The translations under genes and the position numbers were made by a program. From Apostichopus japonicus (taxonomy: Eukaryota > Echinodermata > Holothuroidea > Aspidochirotida > Stichopodidae), in contig NC_092566.1 in assembly GCF_037975245.1 (NCBI RefSeq), forward strand, positions 14,376,501 through 14,440,500: DNA of 64,000 bases. Direction: 5' to 3'. Below, piece after piece: positions 22,699 to 38,848 of this stretch (positions are counted from its first letter, which is position 1; each line of letters starts with the position of its first letter). The notes beneath the pieces are model-generated. The model was given only the letters and a program-made list of their open reading frames with translations. It did not search any database and was not told the origin of the DNA.

Positions 22699-25488
22699 AG
22701 CTTATCTAATATAAACAAAAAATATAAAAACGTAAGTGTCGCATCACAACCGTTGACTTAAAAGTTTAACTTTCCAAGTTCACTAAAATATCTTAACGGT
22801 ATAGGTAGAAAAGTTTTCAACGGGCAGGGGTGGATTTCAGGAGTTGAGGGGGATATCACCTCTCCCTTTTGAAACTCGGATAATGTATTAGTCCGATGTT
22901 TAGACCTAGATAGGCACCCACTTTATAATGTAGCACTACTCCTTCGTAGGGACCATTGACTTTTATTTTTGCGTGGGAAGACACCACATCAACAACATGA
23001 CAGTCGCCTTCAGAGACACCAGTTTGACATCCATACCGAAAGAATATCTGCATTTGTATGCTTAGGTGAGTGTGATATATACCTCGTCATTTATTTAATC
23101 TTGGATTTCGCTTCTAGTTGGCTGAAATTGTGGCATAATCGCACTACACAACCTTGGTTTGCAATGTCTTCTTGTTTCCCAACGCTTTGTTTTTCATGAC
23201 GTAAATCTACACTCGGTCCTCCTGATTTTTACACAATCCGTAGCTGATTCTCTTGAACAACAAAGCATCCACATTTATGATGATGATAACTGAAAACACT
23301 CCAAAATGCTCCTTCATGAAGTTTCATTTAGACTGAGACTTAATGGGTTTTAGTCAATAGCTATCATATTTGAGTATTAAACTTATACCCAAGTAGACTA
23401 TGTCATTAAAACAAAAGGATGACACAAGCCATAAATTCATTCCTGATATATCAAATCTCAAGAAGGTAAGGGAAAACTTTGTTCATAAATAACATTTCAA
23501 TCATATATAGCTATTCGGTCCTTCAGGATATTCAGCTGTAAACTATGTTAAATATTTAGAAGGCTCCTTTAAGGCTCAATTGACGATGACGTCAGCTCCT
23601 CGGTGCAGGTCCACCTGAATCGTATATGACAAGTAAAAATACCAATGTATAAATATGTTCTGTAATTTTTTGGAGGCGAGACCAACTTTCTACATTTTAG
23701 ATAACTTTGGGATTTCCAAATTGAATGTAAATAGTCACAACTAACGTGTGCATTTAAGAGTAGCGGATTTAATTCCATAGAACCTTTATCAATTTTTTTC
23801 GAAGAAAATTCCGAACGCCTAAACCCACCTTCAGCTCAATCCCCAGTCCCCTAACATCTAGGCTGCAACTGTATGATCATGAGGGTTTACGTCAAGTTAG
23901 TATCGTGAATACCTTGGAAATGGGAAATACACTACACATGGTCGGGTGTAAGGTTGTCCAGCGATCTATATAGTGTACATGATCACATGATGTTATCCAA
24001 CAGGGCGAGAAGCAGTTCAATAAATTTGTACTGGTATATCACCTTGACAGTTGGAACAAGAGGGTATCACGAGTATCTGTGTGGCCATGTTTGTGTGGCC
24101 AGTTAACGACAAGAATAAAAGTAAACAGAACTGGGATTTGACTGAGTATCTGCATTTATTTTATGATGAGAATCGGTACAATAACATAGAAAAGGGAAAG
24201 AAAAAACAACCTACTTCGTTGCACAAATACACATACACATACATATGACCAGAAGATATTTATTTCGCAATGGAAATCCAGATTTTGTTTTTGTAAATTT
24301 CTATCGATGGATATTTTCGGCAGTCTCTTAAGTTTGAAGTCGATACGTCTGCAACATTCCTATTCACAATCATTACAAAGGAAGAGATGCATACAATTGG
24401 ATATAGGTTTGTATATATATATAGGTTTATATATATTTAGGTTGAAACTGGGTCCAGTCTATTTGATAAAGAATAAATATAGCCAAAACAAAAGCAAACA
24501 AAAACACCTTCCTTTAATCTCATTAGATAGGGTTAGTATAGGGGAAGAATGTAACAATCAACTATATTTTCCTATGAGATGAAAACAAAATCTTGTTAAA
24601 TAAAAATACATTATAAATCTGAAATGTGATGGTTCATAACTGACCACCAAATCAAACCCTCTGCACTTAGCTTTAGTTTGTTTTTTCCTGTTGTGCTCAA
24701 AGTGAAACAATGTTTGTTAAATACTTTGAAGAGTGTGTACATCGCTCTACTGCAGGGAAACATGAGTTTTACTTAAACAGTAAACGTGAAGACCTAGCGA
24801 CCCACGAAACTACAATCTATCTCAATTGGATGGACTTCTACACATTTCCCGTACACACACACATACGCACACATGTTTGTATTAGATTAACAGAGATGAA
24901 GAAACTAATTTTCCATTGTGTATCTTTCTTGTCTTCCTTTTATAAATATTTCACGGTGTTAGTCCTCATAGTCTTCCTTTATTCACATTTTCCATTGTGA
25001 ATCTTTATAACACCAAGAAGATGAAGCTGCACGAGAATTGAAAACTCTATGTTCATCGCATGGGGTTCCTTCCATGCGTTTTCGAGCTTTTCAAAGTAAT
25101 GATACGAAACATTGTAAGGAGAAATATCGTCAAATGCTCTTGGAAATGGCCAAAATCCATAAAGGTGCGTTTCATTACAGCGACTTAATGCATCACTGGT
25201 GTAGTAGAAACCTTTGAAAAAGGAAAATATGAATTTGATTAATTAATAAAGAAATTTAAATTGCTATGTAATTTAATTTCAAAACTAGTCCAGACAGTGA
25301 TATGACTGTCTGAGCTGTGTAGATGAATACGCTACGATTACATGTTACCTAGTATGTATTTATAATTCAAAGAATGGAAAGAGCACTTAGGCTAGCCTAT
25401 ATCAGTAGGCAGAAGTAAAGCAGACACTAATAAGAGAGAGGGGGGGGGGGGGGGCGAGAGAACGTGAATGGTATCGCTACGTGAAACA
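22699..25488. repeat. right arm of large inverted repeat
   Basis: The reverse complement of 17743-20524. It carries a second copy of exon 7 on the minus strand and its downstream DNA. Small differences include a longer poly-G run (25441-25454), where the left arm has a short C run. Confidence 0.92.
24979..25211 (-). pseudogene. isolated, inverted copy of ST8Sia exon 7
   Basis: A 233-bp block with acceptor AAAG and stop TAA that reads the same sialylmotif S (HLYGFWPFP), HYFE and HAMNIEF sequence as A exon 7. Upstream on its own strand the homology to intron 6 ends at 25488, and exons 1-6 do not precede it. It is a detached terminal exon, open but with no gene body. Confidence 0.88.
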
Positions 25489-26861
25489 AATGAAATGATT
25501 AAAAAAAAAATGTCCCCCCAAAAATGTCAGACAAACAAAAACAAAGTCAGAATTATGAAAAACTAAATGAATTATGTGACACTACGGGTTGCTGTAATAG
25601 GCAGTTTATACTAAAAAAAAATTCTGGCGTGCATTGCTTACTTGAAATGTTGTTTTTTTTCTGATACATAAGGTTTGATGTTATTTTAGCTTGCCACTCT
25701 CTATATGTGTTTTTCATTTCCTAATTGTTAGTCCTTCCTTTTCATTGAAACCATGTTGACAGGACCATTTCTAGTCGTCTACCAACGTCACCTTTCATTT
25801 CCTGATATGCAGTTCTTCAAGTCGTTCTGTAAATTTCATACTAGTTTATGTGAAATCTTATATTCAGAAACCATGCTGCCATCTAACTCGCCACTGAATA
25901 TGGTCCAGTCTTAAGAGGGAGTTTCACGAGACAAATTTATTTTGTAATTTCAATTGTTTCTTTAGAGTTGCTTTGATATCTTATAAATCTCATTTTGGCG
26001 TACCTGCAAATGCTTTCTGCATGACATCATTTTGTATTCATTCATTTAATCATTCTTTTGCTTTCAGCTGATATTCTTTTTACAAAATCATACAGTCATA
26101 TTCCTACAAATTCTCTCTGTAAAATATATGACAATAGTTTTCTTTTGTTGATGAAGATTGAATAGTGATATTTTGACCCATTGGTAAGATGCTATTCCAC
26201 TTGTTTCTCTCTGTGTTTAGTAAAACACATCAGTCTGCTTGTTAAGATGATTATAGTTTTAAATTGTTTTTTGTTTGCCCTGATGTTACTGTGTTTTGAC
26301 TAGGGCTTTCTTACGTAACCATATTTATCATTCATTAGATAAAATCATATTGATGTTCATGAAATTGTTGTTATTGCTTCTATCATGATCTTTATGTTTT
26401 TCTTCTTAGCAGCAGTTTCAATAGATAACGTATTTTATAGTGAAATATTACTTTCAAGCATTTCTGTTGTCTTTACTGATCTGCTTAGTCTTTATTGGGG
26501 CTACTGAATGCTAGACAAGCACTTTATCAAGGAACTTACAAAACTTCCAAAACCATCATCATTGACAATTTCCTCTATAGATAGAGACAAGTTTTCTTTT
26601 GTTTTGTGCAACGTCTCATCCCCATTATCCCCAACCCTCCCCACCCACCGCTCCTCACCTTCCATGCCTCTGTCCCTGAACATGTCTACATATTTGTAGG
26701 AAGGCAGATCCTTTAGATGTACCTGTATCCAAGCCTTTATATAACCTGCATCAAGGCCTTAATCGCCCAAATAATGATATAAGCAGTCTGCAAAACCCAT
26801 CCCTGGTCAAGAACGTGAACCTATGTGTGATGCCAAGTATCTCTAATGTAATACGTATTCG
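25489..26861. other. unique spacer between inverted repeat and unit C
   Basis: T-rich DNA with short frames and no recognisable protein or transposon. It begins abruptly where the right arm ends. Confidence 0.5.
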
Positions 26862-27081
26862 TTAATTATAGCCTTATATGATGACATATGTGTTGAATAT
26901 GCACATTTTTCTACGACGTAGTTGATCGCCGCCATTTGGTTCGCTTGCCTGATACCCTCAAAATTTCATTAATTAATTGTGGTTTTATATGATGACATAT
27001 ATGTTGAATATGCACATTTTTCTACGATGTAGTTGATCGCCGTCATTTGGTATACACTTGCCTGATACCCTCACAATTTCA
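26862..27081. repeat. two tandem copies of a ~110-bp unit
   Basis: Units start at about 26862 and 26973. Both contain GATGACATAT, GTTGAATATGCACATTTTTC and CTTGCCTGATACCCTCA with few differences. They lie directly beside the left edge of the duplicated segment of C (27115). Confidence 0.85.
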
Positions 27082-27114
27082 TGCGAACGGAAAACATCTG
27101 TACGTGTCCCTATT

Positions 27115-27711
27115 AGAGTATGAAAAACTTAGAATAACATCTTGGAATTGTGTTTTAGGTATTCAAGAATCTTCTGCGGAATTATTTTTCATGTTCGCTG
27201 GATGGAAATATGATTTTGGCCATTTTTCGACACTCTCGTTGACTGAATAATACTGTACATGCCTGCTTCTCTTTAACAACCTATTTCACCGTAGTATCTG
27301 TATTCTTTGTATTTTCCTCCCGATCGTGCATTTGTAACTTCAACCAGTAACTCAATCAACTGTTCTGTTTGCGTTTCGTACAGCCATACCGATCTTGAGC
27401 ATAACAAGTTTCGCAAGGTCAAATCCCAAACTGTTAGCATATTTATTCTTAAATCATGTATTGTTATGTCGTCGAATGCAATTGAACCACATATCATATA
27501 GCTACATCATCAATATATTGTTTTTAACAACAGGCCTACAATACTTTGGTGTCAATTACCTCAAGTCCTCGCATTCTGAACATTAATTTTCTTCAGTGGA
27601 TCTTCCGAACTTCCGTACTTTATGAGTCATCGAGCACCAACAAAATTCACACACATTTATCGTGATCATGTTTGAGTTCGTATGACCATTTCTAAACAGA
27701 ATTACATCAAC
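27115..27711 (+). promoter_or_regulatory. conserved upstream block of paralogue C
   Basis: Alignable with 9698-10320 upstream of A. C could still be transcribed even though its frame is broken. Confidence 0.45.
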
Positions 27712-27914
27712 ATGGGACGACATTGTCGCATTGAACGTCTAGGAATTATTCTGTGCTTTGTATGTACTGTAACCGTTGGTTGGTGGTACACCGAGTACTA
27801 TGTGCGACGATATACATTGACAATTCAAGGCGAATAACGAATAGACAGTGTCAACACAAGGAACACGAGTGTACAGGCAACATCAACATACCAAAGGAAC
27901 ATCTTTACAATATG
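27712..27914 (+). pseudogene. paralogue C exon 1 (TAA at codon 42)
   Basis: [16 protein letters not shown].. as in A, with TAA at 27835-27837 in place of the GAA codon of A. The donor GTAAAT is kept. Confidence 0.85.
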
Positions 27915-28167
27915 GTAAATCCATCATTATATGATAGCGCCGTCTATGTGTAAACGCTAGATTTGAACGAAATCTGTTATATATTCATTAATGATAATTA
28001 TGCTACAATTACATCACCGATTCATGTTTAGAGCAGAGGCCTAGGCCTCAAGGCCCTGTGAAGAAGAGTTTTGAATAGTTAGTAGGCACACGCAAAAACG
28101 TAATCACAATATCAACAATCCTTTTGTTGCAGCTCAAAACTGAGCATTTCTATCAATTTCATCACAG

Positions 28168-28281
28168 TAATATCTCCAACCAAACTGCTATTTTTGATGA
28201 GCAGAACGAGAAATTGTTTCTGTATGGAAAATTGTTACAACGTGAACACAAATTCAACGTAAAAAGCATTGAAAGACTGAG
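28168..28281 (+). pseudogene. paralogue C exon 2
   Basis: 114 bp, same acceptor TCACAG and donor GTAAGT as A. Open in frame. Confidence 0.82.
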
Positions 28282-28910
28282 GTAAGTAGCCTACATATAT
28301 AAGCGTGCAAACTATGATATGTTACTAAGTGAATGATGTAAATGGTGGCGGAACATTTGCCGATGGTTTTCTTCATTCAGTTCACATATTCCATCACAAC
28401 AGTAGACTTGTACATTCACACGATAAGCTTTTCCTGTTTCAACCTATGCACATATTATATGCCCATTTCGTTCTGGGTAAATCATTATGCAGACCGGATC
28501 TGTCTATCTGCTGTTCAACTGACATATGCAGACATATGAAGTCAAAATGAGGCTCACAGTTATGGTGTAATAAAGGACAAAGATATGTTTAGTGGCTTGT
28601 GCATTTAACCAGCATCAATGATTAACATGACCTTTTTTCAATGATCCATAGTTCCTCTTAGACAAGCAGGTGGGTAATGTGATATTGCCAGGTGGAATAT
28701 TCGAAAAGTTTTCATTCAGTTACCTGTAATTCTATAGCATGATCGTGAATAATTCTCCTCAACTCTTAACCTTATATATGCCTCAATGATTATTCAACGC
28801 TGTTGTGGGTGGTCCTTTATATTTATTAAACACCATTGAAGAAAAATACAATGATACAAATTATAATGTTTTACAGACAGGAAACATTTTGTTTTCCTTT
28901 TTGCATATAG

Positions 28911-29058
28911 GGAAGAAATTCACCAGGAGTTGGGAACAAATATAACTAATCTATTGTTTGTTACTAAAGAAAATTCTTCGATCGGATCAAAATTACCTTA
29001 TGTCAGTTGGAAAGGCCTCTGGAATGTGTCATCCAAATTTTATGAATTGTTACCAAAG
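28911..29058 (+). pseudogene. paralogue C exon 3
   Basis: 148 bp, open. It has substitutions relative to A such as Glu to Lys in TKENSS, Gly to Trp in SWKGLW and Pro to Ser in NVSSKF. Confidence 0.82.
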
Positions 29059-29480
29059 GTAGGAAAACAATAAATACAACGAAACAACTGTTCTGATGAT
29101 ATGGGTTTTTATTTCTGGAAAACGAAAATCCTCAACCCTAGCATTTTCGTTTTCTAACTAATTATAAATCAGCACGCGCCTCTTCAATTTTTTGGTTTGC
29201 TCCTGCTTTGCCTGTCACGTCGAATCTACAGGTAGGTACCACTGTAACATTAGAGTATATGACATAATTTTTCAGGGACGTGTGTCAGCATCTACATGGT
29301 CGGTGCTGTCCTTGGTTCATTTAACAACATGGAATCATCATCTTCCTATGTTTGACCTCATTCACCAGCCCAGGCTTGCGGATCATTCACTTCAAGACTC
29401 ACCAACTTGTATGATTGTATGTGAACATAGGTGTAGATACTCTATGGACAACTTTTGCTCTGTGCATGTAAATACCATGT

Positions 29481-29818
29481 GAAACAGATACGATGATGTA
29501 AAGCGAAGGAAACAAGAAATTTATGATCGAAGTTTAGTTCTAAAGCAAATTGACAAAAGGAAACGAGAGCTCGTGTTTAAGTCGGATACTTATATGGACA
29601 AACATAAAATCTCCCGAAACTATTCTCTACTGCTATACTGTTGTTACGAACAAAAAGAGAGTTCACTAACATCTTATGGGCAAATATGGACTCAGCCTGT
29701 ATTGGAATTGGTAAATAATGAAAACAACACTAGACGCTCACGAACATGTGTGATATTCTCAGAAAAACCCAGTTCAACTCCAACTCATCTGCCAGCTCTC
29801 CATGCGAAATCTTCCTGA
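29481..29818 (+). other. open coding-like patch in intron 3 of C
   Basis: About 110 codons without a stop, beginning [19 protein letters not shown] and continuing through [13 protein letters not shown] to a TGA at 29816-29818. The equivalent DNA in A (about 12180-12510) has a stop after KISRN and a frame change near the end. I do not recognise the family. It could be a remnant of an inserted gene or element, or chance. Confidence 0.3.
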
Positions 29819-31760
29819 AACATGCAAAAGACTGATGGTGACTGAAAACATGCTAACAAACTCCCTCCAGTGGGTCCGTTTTGACTAAATCCGGACGCGT
29901 AAAGGTCTAGGGACACCTATGAACAACATTGTTCTAATCACTCTAACAGGCATTAGAAATCCTGAAAGGAGCTGTAACTCCCATCAAAACCCATCAAAGA
30001 TTGACCATTTTACAAGTCTTTTCTTAATTTTTAGTTTTATTTACAATGAAATATTTAGCTAATTATGCACATTAATGATGTAAATCGGATTACTGCCTAA
30101 TTATCTGTTATGTTATTACATTGATTTCACAACCTTCGTTTCAAGGACACTGAACACAGTTTCGTGGCCTCGGCCGGTTTTGTGATAATTTGTCTTCTTT
30201 GAAAAGAGGAACACCACATTATTCAAATGATATATTTGGGCTTGCAATGAGGGGTTAACTATAGGCTAATTAGGGCCAAAATATGAAATTTTAATGAGCG
30301 CAAAGCACCACGTCATAGATTGCACATAATGAGTTTCCCAGATTTATAAAAACTACAAAAGTGTATATCTTGTCAATGAAATGAGCTTTTCATAAACTTT
30401 CAACAAATTTTGAATGATATTATTACACACAACATATGTACCGAATATGGGACAAATTGGCTAGGTGTCCGTAGTACTTTAATTTTTCAGGCAACGTATA
30501 CTACTCTGAGTGTGGTACTGTTCTTTTGTATCTCAAGAAGACATCACTGGTAGTCAGTCTAGTCGTTCATTGTAAAATCCAAATCTCACACTGTCAGATC
30601 AATTTTTATCAGAGAAAGGCGAAACCGCAAAGAGATCTGGAGGATCTAGCAAGACTGAGCCACGAGCGGCTGAACCGACAGTTGTTGAATGACTCTTTGA
30701 GTTCCTTTGACAAAATGCTCCTCCACGTCGTAAAAGACGTATATGGAAATCGCATAACGTACTTGATCACCTTCCGTTCCAACATCATTTATATCTCATA
30801 ATTGAGTAGTTCCTGTCTGTATTTTCCCCCTTCCCTTGATGTGTGTTATTTACTACATAGTTATCAGTGACCGAATCATTCTCCCTCGACTGATGATTGT
30901 AGATGGGTGCCATAGCACCCACCCACCCCCTCACAAAAACCACTGGTAATGTAATGAAAGCCTTGTTTTGAGACTGCAGGATTGATTAATACTACGTTTA
31001 AAATACGTAGGCCTACCAATTGATGAGAATATCTCACGATAAGAAAAACAATAGATCAGACTTGTCTATTGGGATTGAGGAAGGTAAATGGAATGCAGCC
31101 AAAATTTTCCAGGTGTTCTCTAAACCACTATTAACGGAATGTAAAATCGATTGTTCAGACTTCTAACTAGCAATGTGTACAAACTCGTTATCATAGCTGC
31201 AACAACATTGCACTATTATAATGATATTAACGCAATTAATACATTTAATTTGATTTTTGAGAAGAGTTTAAACATACTTTGTTGATATTTTACGGGCATA
31301 TACAAACAAGAATCGTCTGGAGTCGAGTGGGCGTGATGAAACGGTAAAATATATATAGATATTTCGCTATTTGTACGAGTAATATATATAAATAAGTTTA
31401 CTGATGTATATAACAAGCGTCCATACACATCAATTTAAATTTGATATTAGTTCTTACTTCATAGTAAATGAAGGGCAGCTGTTGTTATATTTTGCACTTG
31501 TCTATGTTTACGGTAGGTGTGTAACATACAATATATAGACCGCCGGTATTGGTTTGATGATTCAATCAAAACTGCTTTATATTTATTTAACAATTCATCA
31601 CGTTCAGTCTCAATCTCGGTTTTTCTCTTAACAATTACCTATTTTACTTGGCATTGAGATTGACACAACACATTAAAGGGACAGTGCATCTCCCATTCAC
31701 GTATTAAGCATTTAATGTGTCAACATTATGTTCTTATTGTTCATTTCTTTTTATATACAG

Positions 31761-31867
31761 AACTCTACGTTTAATAGGCTAAACCGGTGCAGTGTGGTGG
31801 GCAACAGTGGTTCTCTCCTACACTCTAATTGCGGAAGGCATATAGACGAAGCTGAGTTTGTTTATAG
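31761..31867 (+). pseudogene. paralogue C exon 4 (sialylmotif L, first part)
   Basis: 107 bp, open, with [17 protein letters not shown] intact. The donor is GTCAGT instead of the GTAAGT of A, which is weaker but still GT. Confidence 0.88.
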
Positions 31868-32196
31868 GTCAGTTGACATGAGAGTAATATTTATTTTGGA
31901 TAACAAATCGTATTGCAGTAAAGAGGGGAAAGATAAATTTGAGACATATTGGAGCAACTACTCTGTGTTGTTTTCTTGGCGGAGCATGCATGGTAAAGAA
32001 AGCAGGGACATTTAGAAAGTGCGCTGATTGTGCTTATTGAATTGACTTACGTAAATTCACATGTATATGTGGAATCTCACATTCAAAAGCTGTAAATCAC
32101 TACGAATTCTTCTTCTGTCACCACTTAATTGTCAAATAATAGCCTCATCATGAATTTCAACGGCATTTGAAATATTCTCTTTTTAAAATTCTGCAG

Positions 32197-32286
32197 GTGA
32201 AACGCTGCACCCTTGAAACCTTTTGCAGCTGATGCAGGAACTAAAAGTAACCTTACCTCTTTTAACCCAAGCATCTTTCGAAAAAG
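32197..32286 (+). pseudogene. paralogue C exon 5 (TGA at the motif L cysteine)
   Basis: 90 bp. The first full codon is TGA (32198-32200) where A has TGT. The remainder reads [17 protein letters not shown] as expected. Confidence 0.88.
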
Positions 32287-32425
32287 GTTAGTTCATATCG
32301 ATTGTGCAGTTATCTATCAATGTTACAACATTTATATTATGCCGGTGTGTACATCATTAACGGTAAGCCACCATTGTTGAAGCATGTGTAAAGAGAATGT
32401 CTGATAATATGCTTTTATTATTATC

Positions 32426-32431
<6 letters not shown>

Positions 32432-32480
<49 letters not shown>
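32432..32480. repeat. (TA)n microsatellite, left of the transposon
   Basis: TA units immediately left of the inserted DNA transposon in intron 5 of C. Confidence 0.93.
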
Positions 32481-32482
<2 letters not shown>

Positions 32483-32484
32483 GT

Positions 32485-35615
<3,131 letters not shown>

Positions 35616-35689
35616 GTGAAACAAAAATAAAGACTAATAATGGTTAGATTTGCGTCTGCTTTAAGTCGTTAGCTTTATATCTCTTTCAG

Positions 35690-35925
35690 ATACAAAGGAA
35701 TTGCAAAACAGTCCTATCTGAAGAAGTTTGTATCGGATATGCAGCAGTATCACGGATATCTGTGGGGAGCGTGTTTCAGTCGCAGTTCTACCTTAGACAT
35801 GTGTATGAAAGCAATCAGCGGCTATAACATCAAAGAAAGCGTATTTGTGCTAGCTCATCCGAATCACTTTAAGTACTTTCAAGACTATTGGATTCGACGT
35901 GGAAAGAACAATTACCTTTCCACAG
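35690..35925 (+). pseudogene. paralogue C exon 6
   Basis: 236 bp, open. Changes relative to A include Phe to Tyr in KQSYLKKF and Leu to Gln in DMQQYHG. Splice sites intact. Confidence 0.85.
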
Positions 35926-37602
35926 GTAAGGTTTCACAAGAAGAACAGACTAAATACTTTTGAAAACTTAAAAACGTTACACTCGACTTTTGTATTAGCA
36001 AATAAGCAATTTAAGATTGACATTTCGCAAAGTAGGAAAGCTTACAATTTCATATTCTATATGTTGAGACAGTGATTGTTCTCGGAGTTTAAGGTGGAAT
36101 TGTAAATAGCAGCAGTAAATATATGAAGTTAAAAATCATGTAAAAAGTCATTTAGGTGTGCAGACATAAAGCACCCATTACTTAATTTAATGATATTTTG
36201 GCGCATCACCTAAATTATAAATGATTTGACAAGCATATAAAGTATTAAATGTGATTGTCCAAAGTCAACTTGTCATCATGTGTTTAGTGCTTGGCAATGA
36301 TAAAGTTTAGCTATGGAGAACGTACTTAATTGCCCATGTCAGTGGAAATATAACTTGCATAATATAATCTTGTTACTGTTATGTGCTATTTCGTTTGTGA
36401 AAAGCCAACGTGTGAAATATGCCTTTGCATCAACAAGTTAGGTGCGATGAGGAAGATTCCCTTAGTAACAAACGATAATAAACGATCAGACTATAGACCA
36501 CCACTATTGTACTGGGGGGGGGGGGGGGGCTTTGGTGTTAAAAAGTACAGGGAAGGGGTCTAAAGGGAGGAATTATCCTTACCCTTTAAGAAATTTGGGG
36601 GAAATGGAGTAAAGGCAAAAAGTGCTATGTTCGGCAAAATGTGTTTCGACTAATAAGGTTCTACATATTTTATATGTTGTGTATTTATGTACTTAACACC
36701 AGGAATTATTGTAATATTTTGTCTGCCAGTGTGTAGGAGAATTATTTCGGGGACGTGCATGTGGCTGCGCCCGTGGTTACCCTTAATCTTGAATTGCACA
36801 GGATTTTCAGCGATTGCCACCCCCCCCCCCCAAGGTCTACCCTTTCCCCAGTTGCCCCATCCCAACTGGTACTTATCAAAAATGTGTAGAAACGTGCTAA
36901 CTGTTTGTATTATATACAGCCACTGGTTGCAAAACTCAACTAATAATCTGGGAGCCTCACGACATCACAATACTATACCATTAGATCAATTAGATGAAAA
37001 GGCAATGAAAGGAAAACATTGAAGAAAAAGGAATTGTTCAGTAAACCTATTGGTGAAATCCTAAGACCAGAAACTGAAAATATATATATGTTTTTTTTTT
37101 ATGTTACAAATATTTATAATTTTTAAATCTTTCCAACACATATTGAATCATGTTCTCCTAGCTAAAAATACTGAAAACCTTATTAGGCTTTTATGGTTGT
37201 TGATAATCAATACTCTGTGTGAGGGTGAATTCTTAATGCTGAATGCAAACGTCCCCCGACTGAACCATTTAACAACGGCTTATGATCGGAGGTGTAGCCT
37301 TCCCCCACCCCTCCCCCTTGAACGCCACTGTTTAGGATGTTGTTTCACGTAGCGATACCCTTCACGTTCTCTCGCTCCCTCTCTCTCTTATTTGTGTCTG
37401 TTTTACTTCTGCCTACTGATATAGGCTAGCCTAAGTGCTCTTTCCATTCTTTGAATTATAAATACACACTAGGTAACATGTTATCGTAGCGTATTCTATC
37501 TACACAGCTCATACAGTCACTGTCTCGACTTGTTTTGAAATTAATTCACAGAAGCAAGTTTAACATCTTTATTAATGAATTTAATATTTTCCTTTTTCAA
37601 AG

Positions 37603-37835
37603 GTTTCTACTACACCAGTGATGCATTAAGTCGCTGTAATGAAACGCACCTTTATGGATTTTGGCCATTTCCAAGAGCATTTGACGATATTTCTCCTTAC
37701 AATGTTTCGTATCATTACTTTGAAAAGCTCGAAAACGCATGGAAGGAACCCCATGCGATGAACATAGAGTTTTCAATTCTCGTGCAGCTACATCTTCTTG
37801 GTGTTATAAAAATTCACAATGGAAAATGTGAATAA
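37603..37835 (+). pseudogene. paralogue C exon 7 (motifs S, III and VS)
   Basis: 233 bp including TAA; the visible peptide matches exon 7 of A, with [13 protein letters not shown] and HAMNIEF. Strong conservation beside two upstream nonsense codons suggests recent loss or gene conversion. Confidence 0.9.
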
Positions 37836-38149
37836 AGGAAGACTAGAAAAATTCACAACGGGAAATGTGTAGAAGTCCATCCAATTAAGATAGATTGTAC
37901 TTTCGTGGGTCGCTAGGTCTTCACGTTTACTGTTTAAGTAAAACTCTTGTGACCCTGTAGTATAGCGATGTACAAACTCTTCAAAGTATTTAACAAACAT
38001 TGATTCACTTTGAGCAAAACAGAAAAATTAATAAAGTAAAGCTATGTGCTATAACGCAAAACTCATAGGGTTTGATTTGGTCAGTTATGAACTATCACAT
38101 TTCAGATTTATAACATGTCTTTTTATTTAACAAGATTTTTTTCATCTTT

Positions 38150-38560
38150 AAACAGTAAAGGTTAGACTAGAACGTGATTTGAACCAACGACCTCGTAGAA
38201 TAACAAGTCCTTCCCTCTACCACCTGAGTTATATCCAATCCTTAGTTGTTTAAGATATCAATACAACGGGATGTATATTATATAAACATTTAAAAGTGCA
38301 AAAGCAACCATTACTTCACTTCGAACAAAGCAGAATAATCAAATTGGTAGTAGGCGCTCCGACTCAAATTCTGTAAGGTATACGATTTGGTCAGTTATCA
38401 ACTATCACATTTAAGATTTATAATAAATCATATTATGTTATAATATATCATGCTATATCTTATGACCAAAACTGTACAACTCTACCAACTGAGTTGTATC
38501 CAGTCCTTAGTTGTTGATGATCCCTATATAACGCGATAGATATGTATATATACTTTCTAG
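38150..38560 (-). repeat. two tRNA-derived SINE-like units inserted downstream of C
   Basis: On the minus strand the first unit has A-box-like TAACTCAGGTGGTAGAG and B-box-like GGTTCAAATC (about 38176-38230). The second, near 38480-38510, has A-box-like CAACTCAGTTGGTAGAG. Both units share a TCCTTAGTTGTT flank. The corresponding positions after A and in the right inverted arm lack this block, so it inserted after the duplication. Confidence 0.6.
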
Positions 38561-38784
38561 GGAAAAAAGTTGATTCTTACATACTTTCCCTATCCAATAA
38601 GATCAAAGGAAATTTTTTTGGGGGGGGGCTATATTTTTTATACTTTATCAAATAGACTGGACCCAGTTTCAAAACTTGACTGAAAAGGATGTGACTGATA
38701 AATAATTTAACTCTATTGAAGTGTCTATACCTTCAAAAATCGTGTTTACATAAAAACCTATTTGCATGTCTTCCTTTTGCAATG

Positions 38785-38787
<3 letters not shown>

Positions 38788-38845
<58 letters not shown>
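38788..38845. repeat. (TA)n microsatellite
   Basis: TA repeat of about 55-60 bp in the C-D intergenic region. Confidence 0.93.

Positions 38846-38848
<3 letters not shown>

Noticed and set aside
32198-32200. TGA replacing a conserved cysteine codon in C as a possible selenocysteine codon.
   Set aside because: There is an upstream TAA in the same gene, no SECIS-like hairpin was identified, and ST8Sia enzymes are not known selenoproteins; a plain nonsense mutation is simpler.
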